A DNA stretch of 64,000 bases, taken from assembly GCA_018287875.1 (NCBI GenBank), contig JAGVVL010000002.1:8246001-8310000 (forward strand), read 5' to 3'. Positions 44,861 to 56,105 of this stretch are shown one piece after another. Under the pieces are notes generated by a model. The model made no database searches, had not been told where the DNA came from, and saw only the letters and a program-made list of their open reading frames with translations. A program made the position numbers and the translations under genes. Within the stretch, counting starts at the first letter, position 1; the number at the start of each line of letters is the position of its first letter. This stretch comes from Nigrospora sphaerica (taxonomy: Eukaryota; Ascomycota; Sordariomycetes; Amphisphaeriales; Apiosporaceae).

Positions 44861-46692
44861 CGAAAAGTCGGGCTCGCTGGTGTGACGGGGATTGGTGCGG
44901 GTGGTTGAGAAGGGAACCGGCGAGGGGCTACCGCAGAAAACCGGACCGGCTGGACCCCAGGCGGGATGGATGATCTCAACAGAGGTATCAACGAACCTTC
45001 GGCTGCTTCTTCTCGTTTCGACAATATTGGCATCCGTCGTCCAAGCTTTCTTCCTGCTCCTTGGCTGCGGCCCGGCCTCTACTTATACACACGGCGCGCA
45101 CCCGACGAGCCCCTGCCCCCTCGTGCTTGGCCGTGCCGCCTGTTCGTGCCGCGTTGAGTCGGTTCCTGGTCGTACCCAGGGTCGTAGCGACGCGAGAAAA
45201 ACCCTCCCGGTCCCCCCTCCTCGATGCCATGCCAAGGGGTTGGTGAGCTTGTGTGGGGGAACAGGGGTAAACGCATAGAAAAGTTGGGGCCAGGTACTAT
45301 AACGCCGGAATTGAGTATTTCCACGAAGCATAGTTGGGCCAAGAGAACTCCCCCGCATCGGAGCGGTGAAATGGGGGAGAGGGTAGCGGGGCCGGTAGTT
45401 GCCGGGGTACATACTTCGGGGAGTGGTCGAGTCTTTCCTCCAATCGCGACACAACCCGGCTCGTGGGGTTGGAGATGCTGTGGGTATGCAAAGGGTGGCT
45501 ACTGAGTAGATCTAGATGGGGGTGGGTGATGCGCCACATGGGAGTTTGTGGGATGGAGAGCTGCATACAGGCTTTCCACCGTCCAACAACAAGGCCGTCT
45601 ACCGAGCATGGTACTTACCGCAGCATCAGGCCCACACTGCCTGCGAGCCCTGCGCATTCACAAAGTACATGTACACAGCACAGCAGAGCAAGCAGGAATA
45701 TGCATAAGCACGACAATTGAGCATATGCAGAGATACGTCTGTTGGCCATTGAGCCTCACATACTATGTACACCACCATCATCTACAACCGCCATACCCCG
45801 GCCGCCACATGGCGTCTGAAACGCCGTCTGCCTTCTACATCACGACGTTACTGTCACGTCGTCCATGGCCATCTTGCCTCCAGCACACCAGCACACACAC
45901 AGGGCCTGCCATCACCAGCGGGCTCCAGCAGCCACCACGTGCTGTCCACCCCGACCCGCGTCCAAAAAAGTCGCAAACCACTCCAAAGAAAAAGACGAGA
46001 AAAAGGGTGGCCGCCGAGCCTCGTCACCTGGCCACCGTTGGCCGAGGAGAGAGCAGCGCCATTGTTGTCCATCTTGTCCACGAGGTCACGCGGCATACGC
46101 CGACGAGACAAGGCAATGAATTAAACAATATCGGGATCCCGTCTACCGGCTCGTGGACCAGGTAGGGTTGGGTCGGACTGGCGGGGTCCCGAGGGTTGAG
46201 ATTCAAGACTCCGTCCCCGCAGTGTGCGAGGGGTCGAAGGCAAGAAATTAGTCTCGAGAAATTATCAGATCGCTCCGCTCCGAGAAGAAGCCACCGAGGG
46301 CGAGATGCGAGCAAATTCCAGACGCGGGGATATTCGCAGGTCGAGGCTGATCTGCCCGGTCCAAACCAGATGGAGGTATCAAAAATGTTGGAAAAGGAGC
46401 TGTCATGAAGGAATGAACAAGGAAAGCAAAACTGTCGCAAGCGAGTGTCGGGAAGTTCTAAAGCGTTTCGTTTCAGGGTCGTCATGGGTTCGTCAAGCTC
46501 GAGTGGTCGAGGATAACTTGTTGTGGACCCGAAAGAGCGAACGGAAAGTTGCAGGCCCATGTGCCACGTCCAGGCCGGGTGAAACGCGAGTCGATGCTGG
46601 GATGGGTGTGTAGAGCGTGTACCCGGGGAGCTCGCCCCGCCCCGCCGGGTGTCAACCAATATCCATGTCATTTCGCATTATACGGGTCGCAT
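44861..46692. other. Intergenic spacer, no supported gene
   Basis: Upstream of the pectinesterase gene and downstream of the SH3-protein gene. Short ORFs overlap on both strands without recognisable content. Confidence 0.55.
45081..45087 (-). promoter_or_regulatory. Possible TATA box of the pectinesterase gene
   Basis: TATAAGT on the minus strand about 220 bp upstream of the CE8 ATG. The same TATAAG form occurs upstream of the AA5 oxidase gene. Confidence 0.33.
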
Positions 46693-48735
46693 TCAGTAGG
46701 CTTGGCCGGGGACGGGCTTTCGGCCAATGGGCCCCTGCGGCGGGCCCTGAGGAGGGGAGGCTGGGGAAGGTCCGCTCGGTTTTTGCTGCTGGTTGAGAGG
46801 GCTGGGGCCGGCAGGCGGGCTCATGCGTCGCGTATCGGCGGCGCTGCCACGGTACGGCCTTTGGCTACCCGCGGGGCTCATAGGTCCGGCAGGCGACTGG
46901 GGACGGGACGTGGCCGGAGACTGGGGGCGTTGCATGGCGGGGGATTGAGGGCGCATGCCGGGCGATTGGGGACGCATGGCCGGGGACTGAGGACGTCCTC
47001 CGGGTCCCATGCCCGGGCGCGGGAAGCCGGGACCTTGCGGGGTCATGGGACGGCCGGCAGGAGAGTAGGGGCCACGGGGAGGGCCGCCGGGACCGCGGTT
47101 GGGGTTGACGGGCGGGCCACCGCGCGATCCGGGAGGGCCGTTGGCGGGGCGAGGCTTGACGGGACGGGTAGACAGGCAGGTTCGCGGGGCAACACCCTGC
47201 TGAGAGCGATCGAGCCTGATGCACAGAGCCCAACCGTCGTCGTACTCGTGCAGAAGACGCACCAGCTGGCCAGCCTTCAGCTCGAGCTCGTCCTCGAGCG
47301 AGGGCTTGAAGTCCAGCTGAACGCGGTGCACAAACGACTGAGGGGGGCCTCCGGCAGCAGCAATCGCGTTGGCGCTTTGCGAAGGGCCGGGCGACTGACC
47401 GGGGGCGACAGAAGTCATGCTGAATTCGGTACCGGCGGGGCTGACAGGGGCGTTGATTTCAGGAACATCGTTGGCATGGGTCAGGTCAAGCTTCGAAGGA
47501 GCCTGCTTGCGGAGGGACTGCTTGCGAGTCATGGCGGTTCCAATGGCAGCCTTGGCCATAGCAGCTCCGGCGGCGGCAGCGGCGGCCTCGCCGACGTGAG
47601 GAGACTTGAGAGGCTGGTCGGTAGTCTGGGCCACTCCCACCACATTCTCAGGGGCTTCGAAGGGGTTGTGAGGCTGGTCAAGGGCGGCCGACTTCTCGCC
47701 GTGCGACGTTTCAGGGCGGGCCATGTCGTCACCAAAGGGGTCCTCCTGGTCCTTGTCCATAGGGCGTTCCCAGGGGCTCTGGCCGGGCGTGCGCGGGCTT
47801 GGGGCGGCCATCATGGACAGGGCAAGAGCAGCGCCCTTGCTCGAGCGCCTCTCACCGAAGGTCGGGTTGAACTGAGAGTTGGGCCGAAGGTCGACTTTGG
47901 GAGCCGTGGGTGGGGCGCGGACGCTGTGGTTCGAGCGAAGAGAATCCTGGCGTTTCAAACCGGCGGCACCGACGGCACCGGCGGCGCCAGCGGCGGCGGC
48001 GGCACCGGAAGCACCGTTGGCGCCGGCGACACTGCGGGCGGCCATGGGGGCATTGGCCTTCTCATCGCCGGCAGCGTTGCGGTCCTGCTCCATCTGTCTC
48101 TTGCGCTTGTTTAACAAGAAGAAGATGCCCAGGGCGACGAGCAGAAGACCGCCCAGAACGCCAATGGCGATGCCGGCCTTGGCAGCGCCGCTGCTCCCGC
48201 CATCAGAGCCGTCGGCGGCTGAACTTGACGAGGGCGTGGCGGTGACGGAGCCGAAGTCCTGGCTGGCGCTGGCACCCTTGTCGCCGGCCGGGGTGGTGGG
48301 GACAAGGCTGGCGACCGCGAGCGTCGTGTGGTCGGCGAGGTCTGAATCGGCGGTAGGGACAACCGACTGGGGCAGCGACGTCGACGGGGTAGCGCCGAAC
48401 CTCGGAGGGGGACCCACGGCCATGGTGGTCCGGTGCGATGCCGGTTGAGTGGGGTCAGCCAAGGCCGAAACAGCTCTGGTCTTGGTGGGCTCGTTATTGT
48501 CGTCAACCATGGTCTCGTATCCGCCAATCGCGCCTTCGAACGTCGGCTTCAACGTGGTGAGCTGCGTGACCCAGATGGTGGACGGCGCGGGGGCGCGCGC
48601 CTTAAGGTCGGGCGTCGTGTTCTGCTCGAAAGGGTTGATCTCGTTGGCGACGTCCTTGAAGTCCTTTTGGAAGTTGCCCCAGGCCTCGGCGGGACCTTGC
48701 CTCCCGTGGAGGCGTCTGTGGTGTTGATTCGACAT
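46693..48735 (-). CDS. Single-pass membrane protein with SH3 domain and proline-rich repeat tail
   Basis: Single-exon 680-aa protein. The N-terminus (1-180) is Ser/Thr/Pro-rich and lacks a clear signal peptide. One transmembrane segment (about 184-209, AGIAIGVLGGLLLVALGIFFLL) is followed by a basic stop-transfer cluster NKRKRQ. The cytoplasmic part has Ala-rich linkers and then an SH3 domain (about 468-525) recognisable by FVHRVQLDFKPSLEDELELK, GQLVRLLHEYDDGWA and the closing GVAPRTCL. The C-terminal 150 residues are Pro/Gly-rich with five RPQSPxM-type repeats (about 581-615). Single-pass SH3 membrane proteins of this layout, such as yeast Fus1, work at the cell cortex in fusion or polarity; equivalence to Fus1 is a guess. 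The tail repeats are candidate SP phosphorylation sites. Confidence 0.88.
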   Translation of the reverse strand: MSNQHHRRLHGRQGPAEAWGNFQKDFKDVANEINPFEQNTTPDLKARAPAPSTIWVTQLTTLKPTFEGAIGGYETMVDDNNEPTKTRAVSALADPTQPASHRTTMAVGPPPRFGATPSTSLPQSVVPTADSDLADHTTLAVASLVPTTPAGDKGASASQDFGSVTATPSSSSAADGSDGGSSGAAKAGIAIGVLGGLLLVALGIFFLLNKRKRQMEQDRNAAGDEKANAPMAARSVAGANGASGAAAAAGAAGAVGAAGLKRQDSLRSNHSVRAPPTAPKVDLRPNSQFNPTFGERRSSKGAALALSMMAAPSPRTPGQSPWERPMDKDQEDPFGDDMARPETSHGEKSAALDQPHNPFEAPENVVGVAQTTDQPLKSPHVGEAAAAAAGAAMAKAAIGTAMTRKQSLRKQAPSKLDLTHANDVPEINAPVSPAGTEFSMTSVAPGQSPGPSQSANAIAAAGGPPQSFVHRVQLDFKPSLEDELELKAGQLVRLLHEYDDGWALCIRLDRSQQGVAPRTCLSTRPVKPRPANGPPGSRGGPPVNPNRGPGGPPRGPYSPAGRPMTPQGPGFPRPGMGPGGRPQSPAMRPQSPGMRPQSPAMQRPQSPATSRPQSPAGPMSPAGSQRPYRGSAADTRRMSPPAGPSPLNQQQKPSGPSPASPPQGPPQGPIGRKPVPGQAY

Positions 48736-49779
48736 TGTGGATTATGGTATGTATGTGTTTGTGTGGTTCGCGAATTTGTACGGTAGTCAGTCGTATTAGG
48801 GTCGTATTGGAAGGCGTATCTTGCGATGCGCGCCTCAGAGCATGGGTAGCTTGTTCGTGGGCCTTATGTCGGCGAACCGGGTACGGAATTCTGTTCCTCG
48901 TGCGGAGCAGGCGTGTATGTCGTCGGGGGCAAGAATGAATGGAACGCGCACAAGGGCGTTGTTGCCGGTGCGAGTATAGGCCGGGTCCTCGCGTCGAGTT
49001 GCGAAAGAGCGAAGCGTACAAGACGGCGAGGTGAGGTTGGTCCAGCAGTGAACTGAATCGTGCTGACAGGCGACGGGGCGCAACTAGTGGGTTAGGTCCG
49101 GTTGGGAGAAAAAAGATAGTGAGGATCCTGGCTAGTGACGTGACGTGACGGGACGGCAGTGGTGGTGAGGCGCCAGAAGAACCAGGGAAAAAGAACGGAA
49201 CGAGAAGCGACCTGGGGTGGTAGCGAGGGCTTGCAAGTGCTTCTCTGGCGGATCGCTGCGGGCGGGCGATGGGGGGAGGGAAGGGAAGCGAAAGGAAGAG
49301 GCCGTACTGCGCGAGGAACAACGACGGACGGTAAAGAAGGAAAAGGGAAGGCGAGGGCGGCCGATGGAGGAGAAATGAGCGTTTACCAGGACGGACCGGG
49401 GCTGGTCGGGGGTGCGTCTGCGTGTGGGCGTGTGGAGCCACACGAGAATGACAGGACGATGCGGATGGAGAGAGAGCGAGCTAGGATAGGCTCTCCAGGA
49501 TCGGATGGAGCTGCTTAAGTCCCAGCGTCGTATTTTGGGCGCCGGGCGGGTAATGCAGGCCGCAACAGGACTGGCTGACTGCCTGCACCGGCAGCATTGG
49601 CGTTCTCGTCTGCTTCCACATGGGGGAGGAGGCGGCAGAGGCGTTAAATGCGTCCTCGTCGGCTCTTCATTCGCTACGAGACACACGGCGATGACAGTCT
49701 CTGGGCTATCTCTTTCTCTTTGTCTCCGCCTCTCCCTCTCTTTCCGCCCTGCCTCCCTCCTCTCTGTCTCGCGCGCGCG

Positions 49780-49806
49780 GGGGTGTGTGTGTGAGTGTGT
49801 GTGTGT
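49780..49806. repeat. GT microsatellite
   Basis: A CG run is followed by GTGTGTGTGTGAGTGTGTGTGTG. Confidence 0.8.
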
Positions 49807-52800
49807 CGGCCACGTGGCTACCTCGGTACTTTGCCCTTAGGAGGAAGGCAGTGAGTGCACAGTCGCCGGCGGCCGGGTCGGATAGGCGATGCGACGAATG
49901 CACAGATGCATGGATACCAGAAAAACCTTGCCAGCGGACAAGCCGACCGCGAGGCACCCATCCAGTGCCATGGGTGCGCGTTCATCCGGCCTCCCGCTTG
50001 TGGGTTTCGCCCGCCTGGCCGGTTGTTCGAGTTGGCTGCAGGTCCCGTTTCCATGGTTGCAGCCGATCGATTTTCCCCGGGCGTCCCCAACCTTACAGAG
50101 GTAGAATATGGCTCACGATGGAGAGGCCTCGTTGTCCTGCGTGACGCCTCTCCCACAGTGCTCCCGTGCTGCCGAGAAAACCAAAAGCAGCCCGTCGGCA
50201 TTGGGACAAAAACGGTGCAGCTCCCACCACTTGCAGGTGGGATTGCGTGCCTGGTCGGGGTTAGTCAGGTACGAAGCGCCGCTAGCCAGGGACCAACGGG
50301 CTCTGATTGGCCCCTGCCGCTGGCTCCAGCTGCCTAGCGAGATTGGCTGTGAGCATGGGAAGGGCCTGTAGCCGGTCTGTGTGTGGCCCGTGTTGGGCGT
50401 CATGGGTGACCCATGGGTTAGCCCCGGCCCTGTGGCGCTGGTGCCATTGGTTCCCAGCTTCTCGTGGCCCTCGTGCTGCATGGCTGCAAGGGCCCTCGCC
50501 TGTCCTCTTGTTCCGCCTTCCATCACGAACAGTCCCGACGGTCACACGGCCCGCCCAACAATCCATGCCTTTCTCGCTCACGAGCACCACGAATGGGCCG
50601 AATGCCGGCAGAAGCACCTGATGAGGGGACGCTTACGCTTACGACTGCAGGCCCATCCTCCAGGCCGCACGCTGGCCCCCCCTTCCGCGCCGTCGGGCCC
50701 TTTTTCTTCTCCTTTTCTCCCCTCCCTCCCGCCCGCTGGGTGCCCGCTGGGTGCCCGCTGGGAGGGGCCATGGATACGCGGCTGCGGCTGCGATGCGATG
50801 CCGCGATGCAGCCATGTCGCAGTGAGCGCACGACAGCATGAGAATTGACATCATCCATCATCTTCCCGCCGCCATGCCCTCGTCATTCGAGACCTGACAG
50901 ATTGGCCGTGTTTCTGCGCTCGGTCGTGGGGTGACTTTCCTCCTTCCCGACTCGCCAGTGACACCCGACCTTCAATGCAAACTTCAGATGGTACTTGTGC
51001 CGATAGGGGAGGGTCTTGGGCTTCGATTGGCACGAGGCTGACAAGCCCAAGGCGCATGCCAAGACGCGTCTCCTCCAGGGTCTAGCCTCCTTCATCAGCA
51101 TCCCCCGCTCGCCAGGGTCGATCAGCATTTCATTCACGCTGGGGTCACGACCCCAAACCAGATCAAATCCCCGTGGAAGGACTGTCCATCGCTGCCGCCG
51201 GGGGACATGATCATCGTGAGGGCTGCCCCAGCTGCCCCAAACGCCCGCCAACACCGCTGCACCGTTTGCCTTGCCGCAGAAGTGCAGCAGAGCTCGGCCG
51301 CTTGTGACGTCGTCTGGCCAATTCTTTCCCCCCGAGTTGCGCGAACCAACGGGCAAAATAGGCTTACGGTAGGCGAGGCGGCACCCAACGCCTTGCCGCC
51401 CCCGGCCACCGTGGTGCCATTTCTCTCCCACAAGCCCAATCACCCGATATCCCGCATCCGCCTGTCAAACGCGGAAAGCGATCGCGAAACACGCCTGAAG
51501 CTGTTAGCAGGCTGGCCTTTGGTGCGACAGTAGCTGCTTTCTTGTAACCCAGTCTACTTATCACCGGCCGATAGCGTGCAGCGACTGCTTGCCGTCCTCC
51601 CCTCCGTCTCCTTTTGGCGTCTTGCGTTACCGCACTCGATGCTGGTATCCGGGACAGACAGCTAGTCCCCGGGACGTCCTCGGTCGAGTGATGGTGGTGC
51701 CGTTCCCCTGTCTCGCCTTGGGTCCCGGGCACCCGCTGTAACCTGTCTTTGGCGCCAGCAAACGGGGCTTTGAATCCGTTGGAGCGCGATCGGCCGCCTG
51801 TTTTCTGTTTGGGGTTGCAACGAGCTGGTATAAGCTTCGCTCCAATAGGGCCTGAGGGTGTGCGGGGTCGAAAGAGGAGGTGGTTTCGATCGACTGTGCA
51901 GACCGTAAACATGCGTCCGTGTCCCGTGGCCGATCAACCACATTTCTGCAATGAGAAGTTGGCGCTGTGCACCTAGTTTATCTACTTAATAATTAAGCAA
52001 GACCGGTTAATTAGTTAATCAGTTTGAAGGACAGAAAAGGAAAAAAGAAAATAGTAAGTTTAAGTGCCTTTGCTAGTATTCGAACAGTGAACCACCAAAA
52101 AGTATCAATCCTTTAGTGCAGGGGCCTGAACTTCTCGAGGGTGTGTTCACCATTGAGATAATACACCTTGGCTTTGGTACCCGAAGGTAGCAGATCTAAC
52201 GTTAGTGGGCCATATATACAACAGTGTTTTACATCTATCTTTGTAACCGCTATTCGTAAGGGTGCCATACGATGGTTGCTGATCCTCCAACTACCCCTCC
52301 GTCTGTTCAAGGGGGACGGGAAGGAAAGGGCGTTCATACCGTCTAAGGACGGATGCTAACACTCAACGCAAGCGCCGACCAAGTCCGAGGGTGCCTACCG
52401 ATGAAGTGGAATAGGTGGCAGCCGAAAGGGAAGCCAGGCACCAGGTTACCCTTAGTCAGAGAGTTCTCACCCAGCACAGCTGCTTATACTACCCGATTAA
52501 AGAGGGTCCCATGCCCGCCAACTTCGAAATCGGCTTCTAACACCGTGGTTGCAGGGCGGTTGCCTCACCTTTGTCGGGGGGGCAGAGACCTCGTGCTGAT
52601 TGAATCCACTAAACTCAAGTGCTGGAAGGTGCTAATCATGGGAACCCGAGTAGAATTCAAGACGATGGCGGTGACGATAGATGTACGCACTCGAGAGGTC
52701 CAGTAGCGAGGCAGGAAAGGGAGAGAGGGATTCCTCTGGGAAGTTACCAAGGCGTCTCGAGCCGCCAAGCTGATGCAGGGGTCCAGCACTGTCAATTTCG

Positions 52801-54976
52801 GCCTCCAGAACACCGCCTTCTCGCTTTTGTAAGACTGGGTGCGGTTCCGGTTGATGGTGATAAACACGATCTTCAACACACGTGCCGCAAGCCTGAGAAT
52901 CCAAGGAAGTATGACGCGCTGGCAGGTCCGTGCAGATTTGTCTCACCTGTCAATCTGTCAGCCTGCTAGGCTCGAGACTTGTTTCAACCGCGATGCCCGC
53001 AGAGTCGAGCCCAATCCCGCCGGTGCGGACAGGAGGGACCATCCGGGTAGACCCGGTTAGAACGTGATATGGCGGGACGGGTGGAGGCTGCATAGGACCG
53101 TGATGCTACGGAATTGACTGAGGCTGAGCCGAGAGAGGAAAGCCGGCTTCCACGCAAACATCAGCTCACGGTGGCATGTCTTACCTCACCAGATCGACCC
53201 ATGGCTTTGCCGCCGCGCCATGAAGTGAGTGTCGGCTTTGATCGGCCCGTCTGGCAGAGGCTCAGTCGTCCTCGACGAGAGTGTGTACTGTACAGGTGGA
53301 CGGGACAGTCGTTTGTCTGGTGGCGCCGTGTGCCGGAGCACGCCAAAAACCCTCCGGTACACCGACTCGACCATCGGTCCACTCCTTCGGCCCCACAATC
53401 CCAATCGCGCCGATGATTGCTCGTCCTGAGACGGCGATTGGCGCGCCAGTCCCAAACCCCAAGCAGGACTTGGGCGTAGACGGCCGTCCGTGCCTTTCCG
53501 TCTAGGCCACGTGCTATTGACTAGACACGACGATATCTGACTTGGCGCCGGGCTGGGCTACCGGACGAATACCTTGAGTGGCATATACCGACGACAAGAC
53601 TAAGAGATAGTCAAGGGCCAGTCGGTTCGGGAACGAAGAGTGCCATGATGTACAGGGTAAGGCAATGGCAGCAACTGGCTTTGGGGCTTTGGCGACAGCC
53701 AGGAGATGTCAGTCTGGAAAAGCAACATGGTCAATGGTGTCGGGCAAGTTCACCGAGTCCTTTGAGGAATTCCCACAAAGTACCCTCTTCACTCCGCGTC
53801 CCACGGCTCAACACCGACCACGAACACACTATTCAGCCTTGTCACCCGAGGCCGATGGAGCTTTTGGGTGTCGGATCTGTTGCCCTGTGGATCTTGAGCT
53901 TATTCAGGAATTGCGCCGGCGGTGAAAGCGCCCATGCTTTGTACCAATAGAGGGGTGAGATAGTTGGCAGGAGGGATTGGTGGAGAGCCGCCCTCCGTGG
54001 AAACGTGATAGCACGGAGCGATCGACGCAGGCTCAGGACGGAAGGTCCCGAGCGGACTTGGAGCCTCGTATCGCGAACCCCAACGTACCTAGGTAGACAG
54101 CCCTTGTCAGGCCCGTTCGGGCCTGGTTGTATTCAGCGATCTGATTGTCAGCAGTAGGAATTTCCCGTTCCGGCGGTGGAAGAAGAAGCAGAGACCCATT
54201 GAGAACATGGCTACCCTTTCGATAACGCCTCTGGGGGGAGCTAGGAACGGCCGGTTCTCAACATGGCGTGGTGCTGCTGGGATGGAACCCATGATGATTT
54301 ATGGGGATTGGCCACATGCTGCAAGAGCATTACTCATTCTTCGAGACCTCATTCGGGCAAATGCCAATGACTTTGATGGGACGAGGTCTGAGTGATTTGT
54401 TGGTCCTCATCAGCTGAACTTGATATGCCGCCTGCTTACTCAGTACCTGCCACCCCACTTCGCCTATAGCAACCCTCTCGGATTAACTTGTCATGGCCCC
54501 GCAGCCCCCCCTGATCCAGTATCACAGAGGTAAATAGGATTCCCGGCTGTTGCGGCTACTGGCGGACTCACTCTGGTCCCCGGTGCCCCCAACGCCGGAT
54601 GTGCGTCCACGATTCACTCGCATCGGGATTCCTTGGCACATCCAATATTTGATTCCCCCGTGATCCTACACATGTAATGCGCTTAGCTGAACGACTCACG
54701 GCGGCTAGGTTCTTGCAAACCAGGAGAAAAGAAAATGAGCCTGGATCCTTCCGGCGAGGAACGGCCGGGGCCAGCCGAGGTCCATGAGATGCATGTTCGC
54801 TGGGGTGACAAATGGAGCAAGCGCGGGCGCGAGGGGTTTAATTTTTTCCTAGTTTTCCTCGCCGCAACAGTGGCGGTGGCATAACCAGCCCGTAACCACT
54901 TGTATCTCGGGCTGGGACCTCGAGGATCTTGCTTTGTCACAGCAAGTGAGCATCCAGCTACTGGAGGGCATTCGGC

Positions 54977-54977
<1 letters not shown>

Positions 54978-55009
<32 letters not shown>

Positions 55010-55010
55010 T
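54978..55010. repeat. CAG/CTG trinucleotide microsatellite
   Basis: Eleven consecutive GCA units. It is open in several frames (polyglutamine on the plus strand) but is not within a supportable gene. Confidence 0.9.
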
Positions 55011-55964
55011 CACAAGAGTAGCGACTTTCTTCGTCTGTCTGGCCCATGTAACGAAAATGGACAGCCGGTGCTTGACGAGCGGCCGGTGGGGCAAAGACAC
55101 GGAATCGGCGGCGGTCGATCCATCAACCATGAGCGATGCTGGTTCTCTATAGCGGCCATTAGGCTCTGCATAGTGGCACTTGGAAGTTCGTTGCAGGATG
55201 ACTGCATTAGCGGTTGCTAATCTTAGCGACGCCGTGCCGTGGGAGACGACTCTTCCAGAAGAAGCCGAGCCGCGGAACTCTGTACCCAGCCGACGACGTC
55301 TCCGCTTTCTAACGGTTCCTATACCCTGGCGGTCCAATGACAGCCCGCTGATTCTTTTTTTTTTCTTCAACAACATCCCTACGCGAGTTGACCCATCTGC
55401 CTCCGTCGCGGTTCTTGGGGGCCAGGAGCTGACGGGGGCGCTGAATCATCAATAACGACACCGCTCCCGACGCGCGACCGCTCGTTTGCCGTCACTGTTC
55501 GGCGTTGCCACCCACTGGGCGGGCGGTGGCACGGCAAGTTATCGCGAGGGCAACGACCAAGGCATGCGAGTAGGGCACGGCGGTCGGGCCGGGGCGGTAA
55601 ATATAGAAACGGGAAATCAATAGATTGCAAAGTGGCGCCCCAGGACTGCGTGGTCGCTGTGGGGGCGAGGATGGGTTGAAATCGCCAGGGGTGCGGTGCC
55701 GGTTCGACCGGGGTAAGAATCCCTCTCGCGCTCAAAGCGGAAAGCGACCGAGACATGGGGAAAGCTCAGCCTCACAGGGCGCCCGCGAAAAAGTGCAACT
55801 CGCCTCAGCTTCATGCGACCTGCTCCACCGCGCTGGGGAATGGGCGAATTATAGCGAGAGGAAAGAGGGAGAGCAGATGGCCAAAGGACAAGCGGCTGAA
55901 GCACGACCGTGAGAGCATCAAAGGGCGATCCTCCAAGAGCCTCCTCGTCTCTCCCTTTTTCAAC

Positions 55965-55970
55965 TATAAA
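55965..55970 (+). promoter_or_regulatory. Probable TATA box of the GH71 gene
   Basis: TATAAA 136 bp upstream of the GH71 ATG, within a CT-rich context and followed by a C-rich leader. Confidence 0.45.
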
Positions 55971-56105
55971 GAGTCCCGGGCCCGTCCGGCCCTGGAGTCC
56001 AATCTCCCTCGGAAACCCCCGTCCATCATCCACATCCAGGGATCCTGAGGCACACCCCTTCCCGACCAACCTCGACCCTCAGCCCCCCGGGGTCCTTCGA
56101 ACGAG

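Larger units (their letters stand above)
48736..56105. other. 7.4-kb interval with no supported gene
   Basis: Largest gene-free stretch of the window. Next to 48,736 lies the promoter/leader of the SH3-protein gene, and next to 56,105 that of the GH71 gene. Between them are simple repeats (GT near 49,782-49,806; CAG near 54,978-55,010), an AT-rich patch at about 51,970-52,100, and several short protein-like stretches that do not join into a gene (minus strand near 53,390-53,480 and 52,113-52,250; plus strand near 53,665-53,920 and 54,207-54,395). They may be relics of decayed genes, but this cannot be proved from sequence alone. Confidence 0.5.

Noticed and set aside
43225..44908. Plus-strand ORFs of 221 and 385 codons over the pectinesterase gene
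   Set aside because: Antisense shadows with runs of Arg and Gly. The minus strand carries a complete CE8 enzyme.
46549..48114. Plus-strand 521-codon ORF across the SH3 protein gene
   Set aside because: Antisense shadow of proline- and alanine-rich codons. The sense strand has a TM segment and an SH3 domain.
54934..55152. Polyglutamine ORF with start codon
   Set aside because: The glutamines come from the CAG microsatellite. The flanks are random-looking, and the opposite strand is equally open with poly-Cys.
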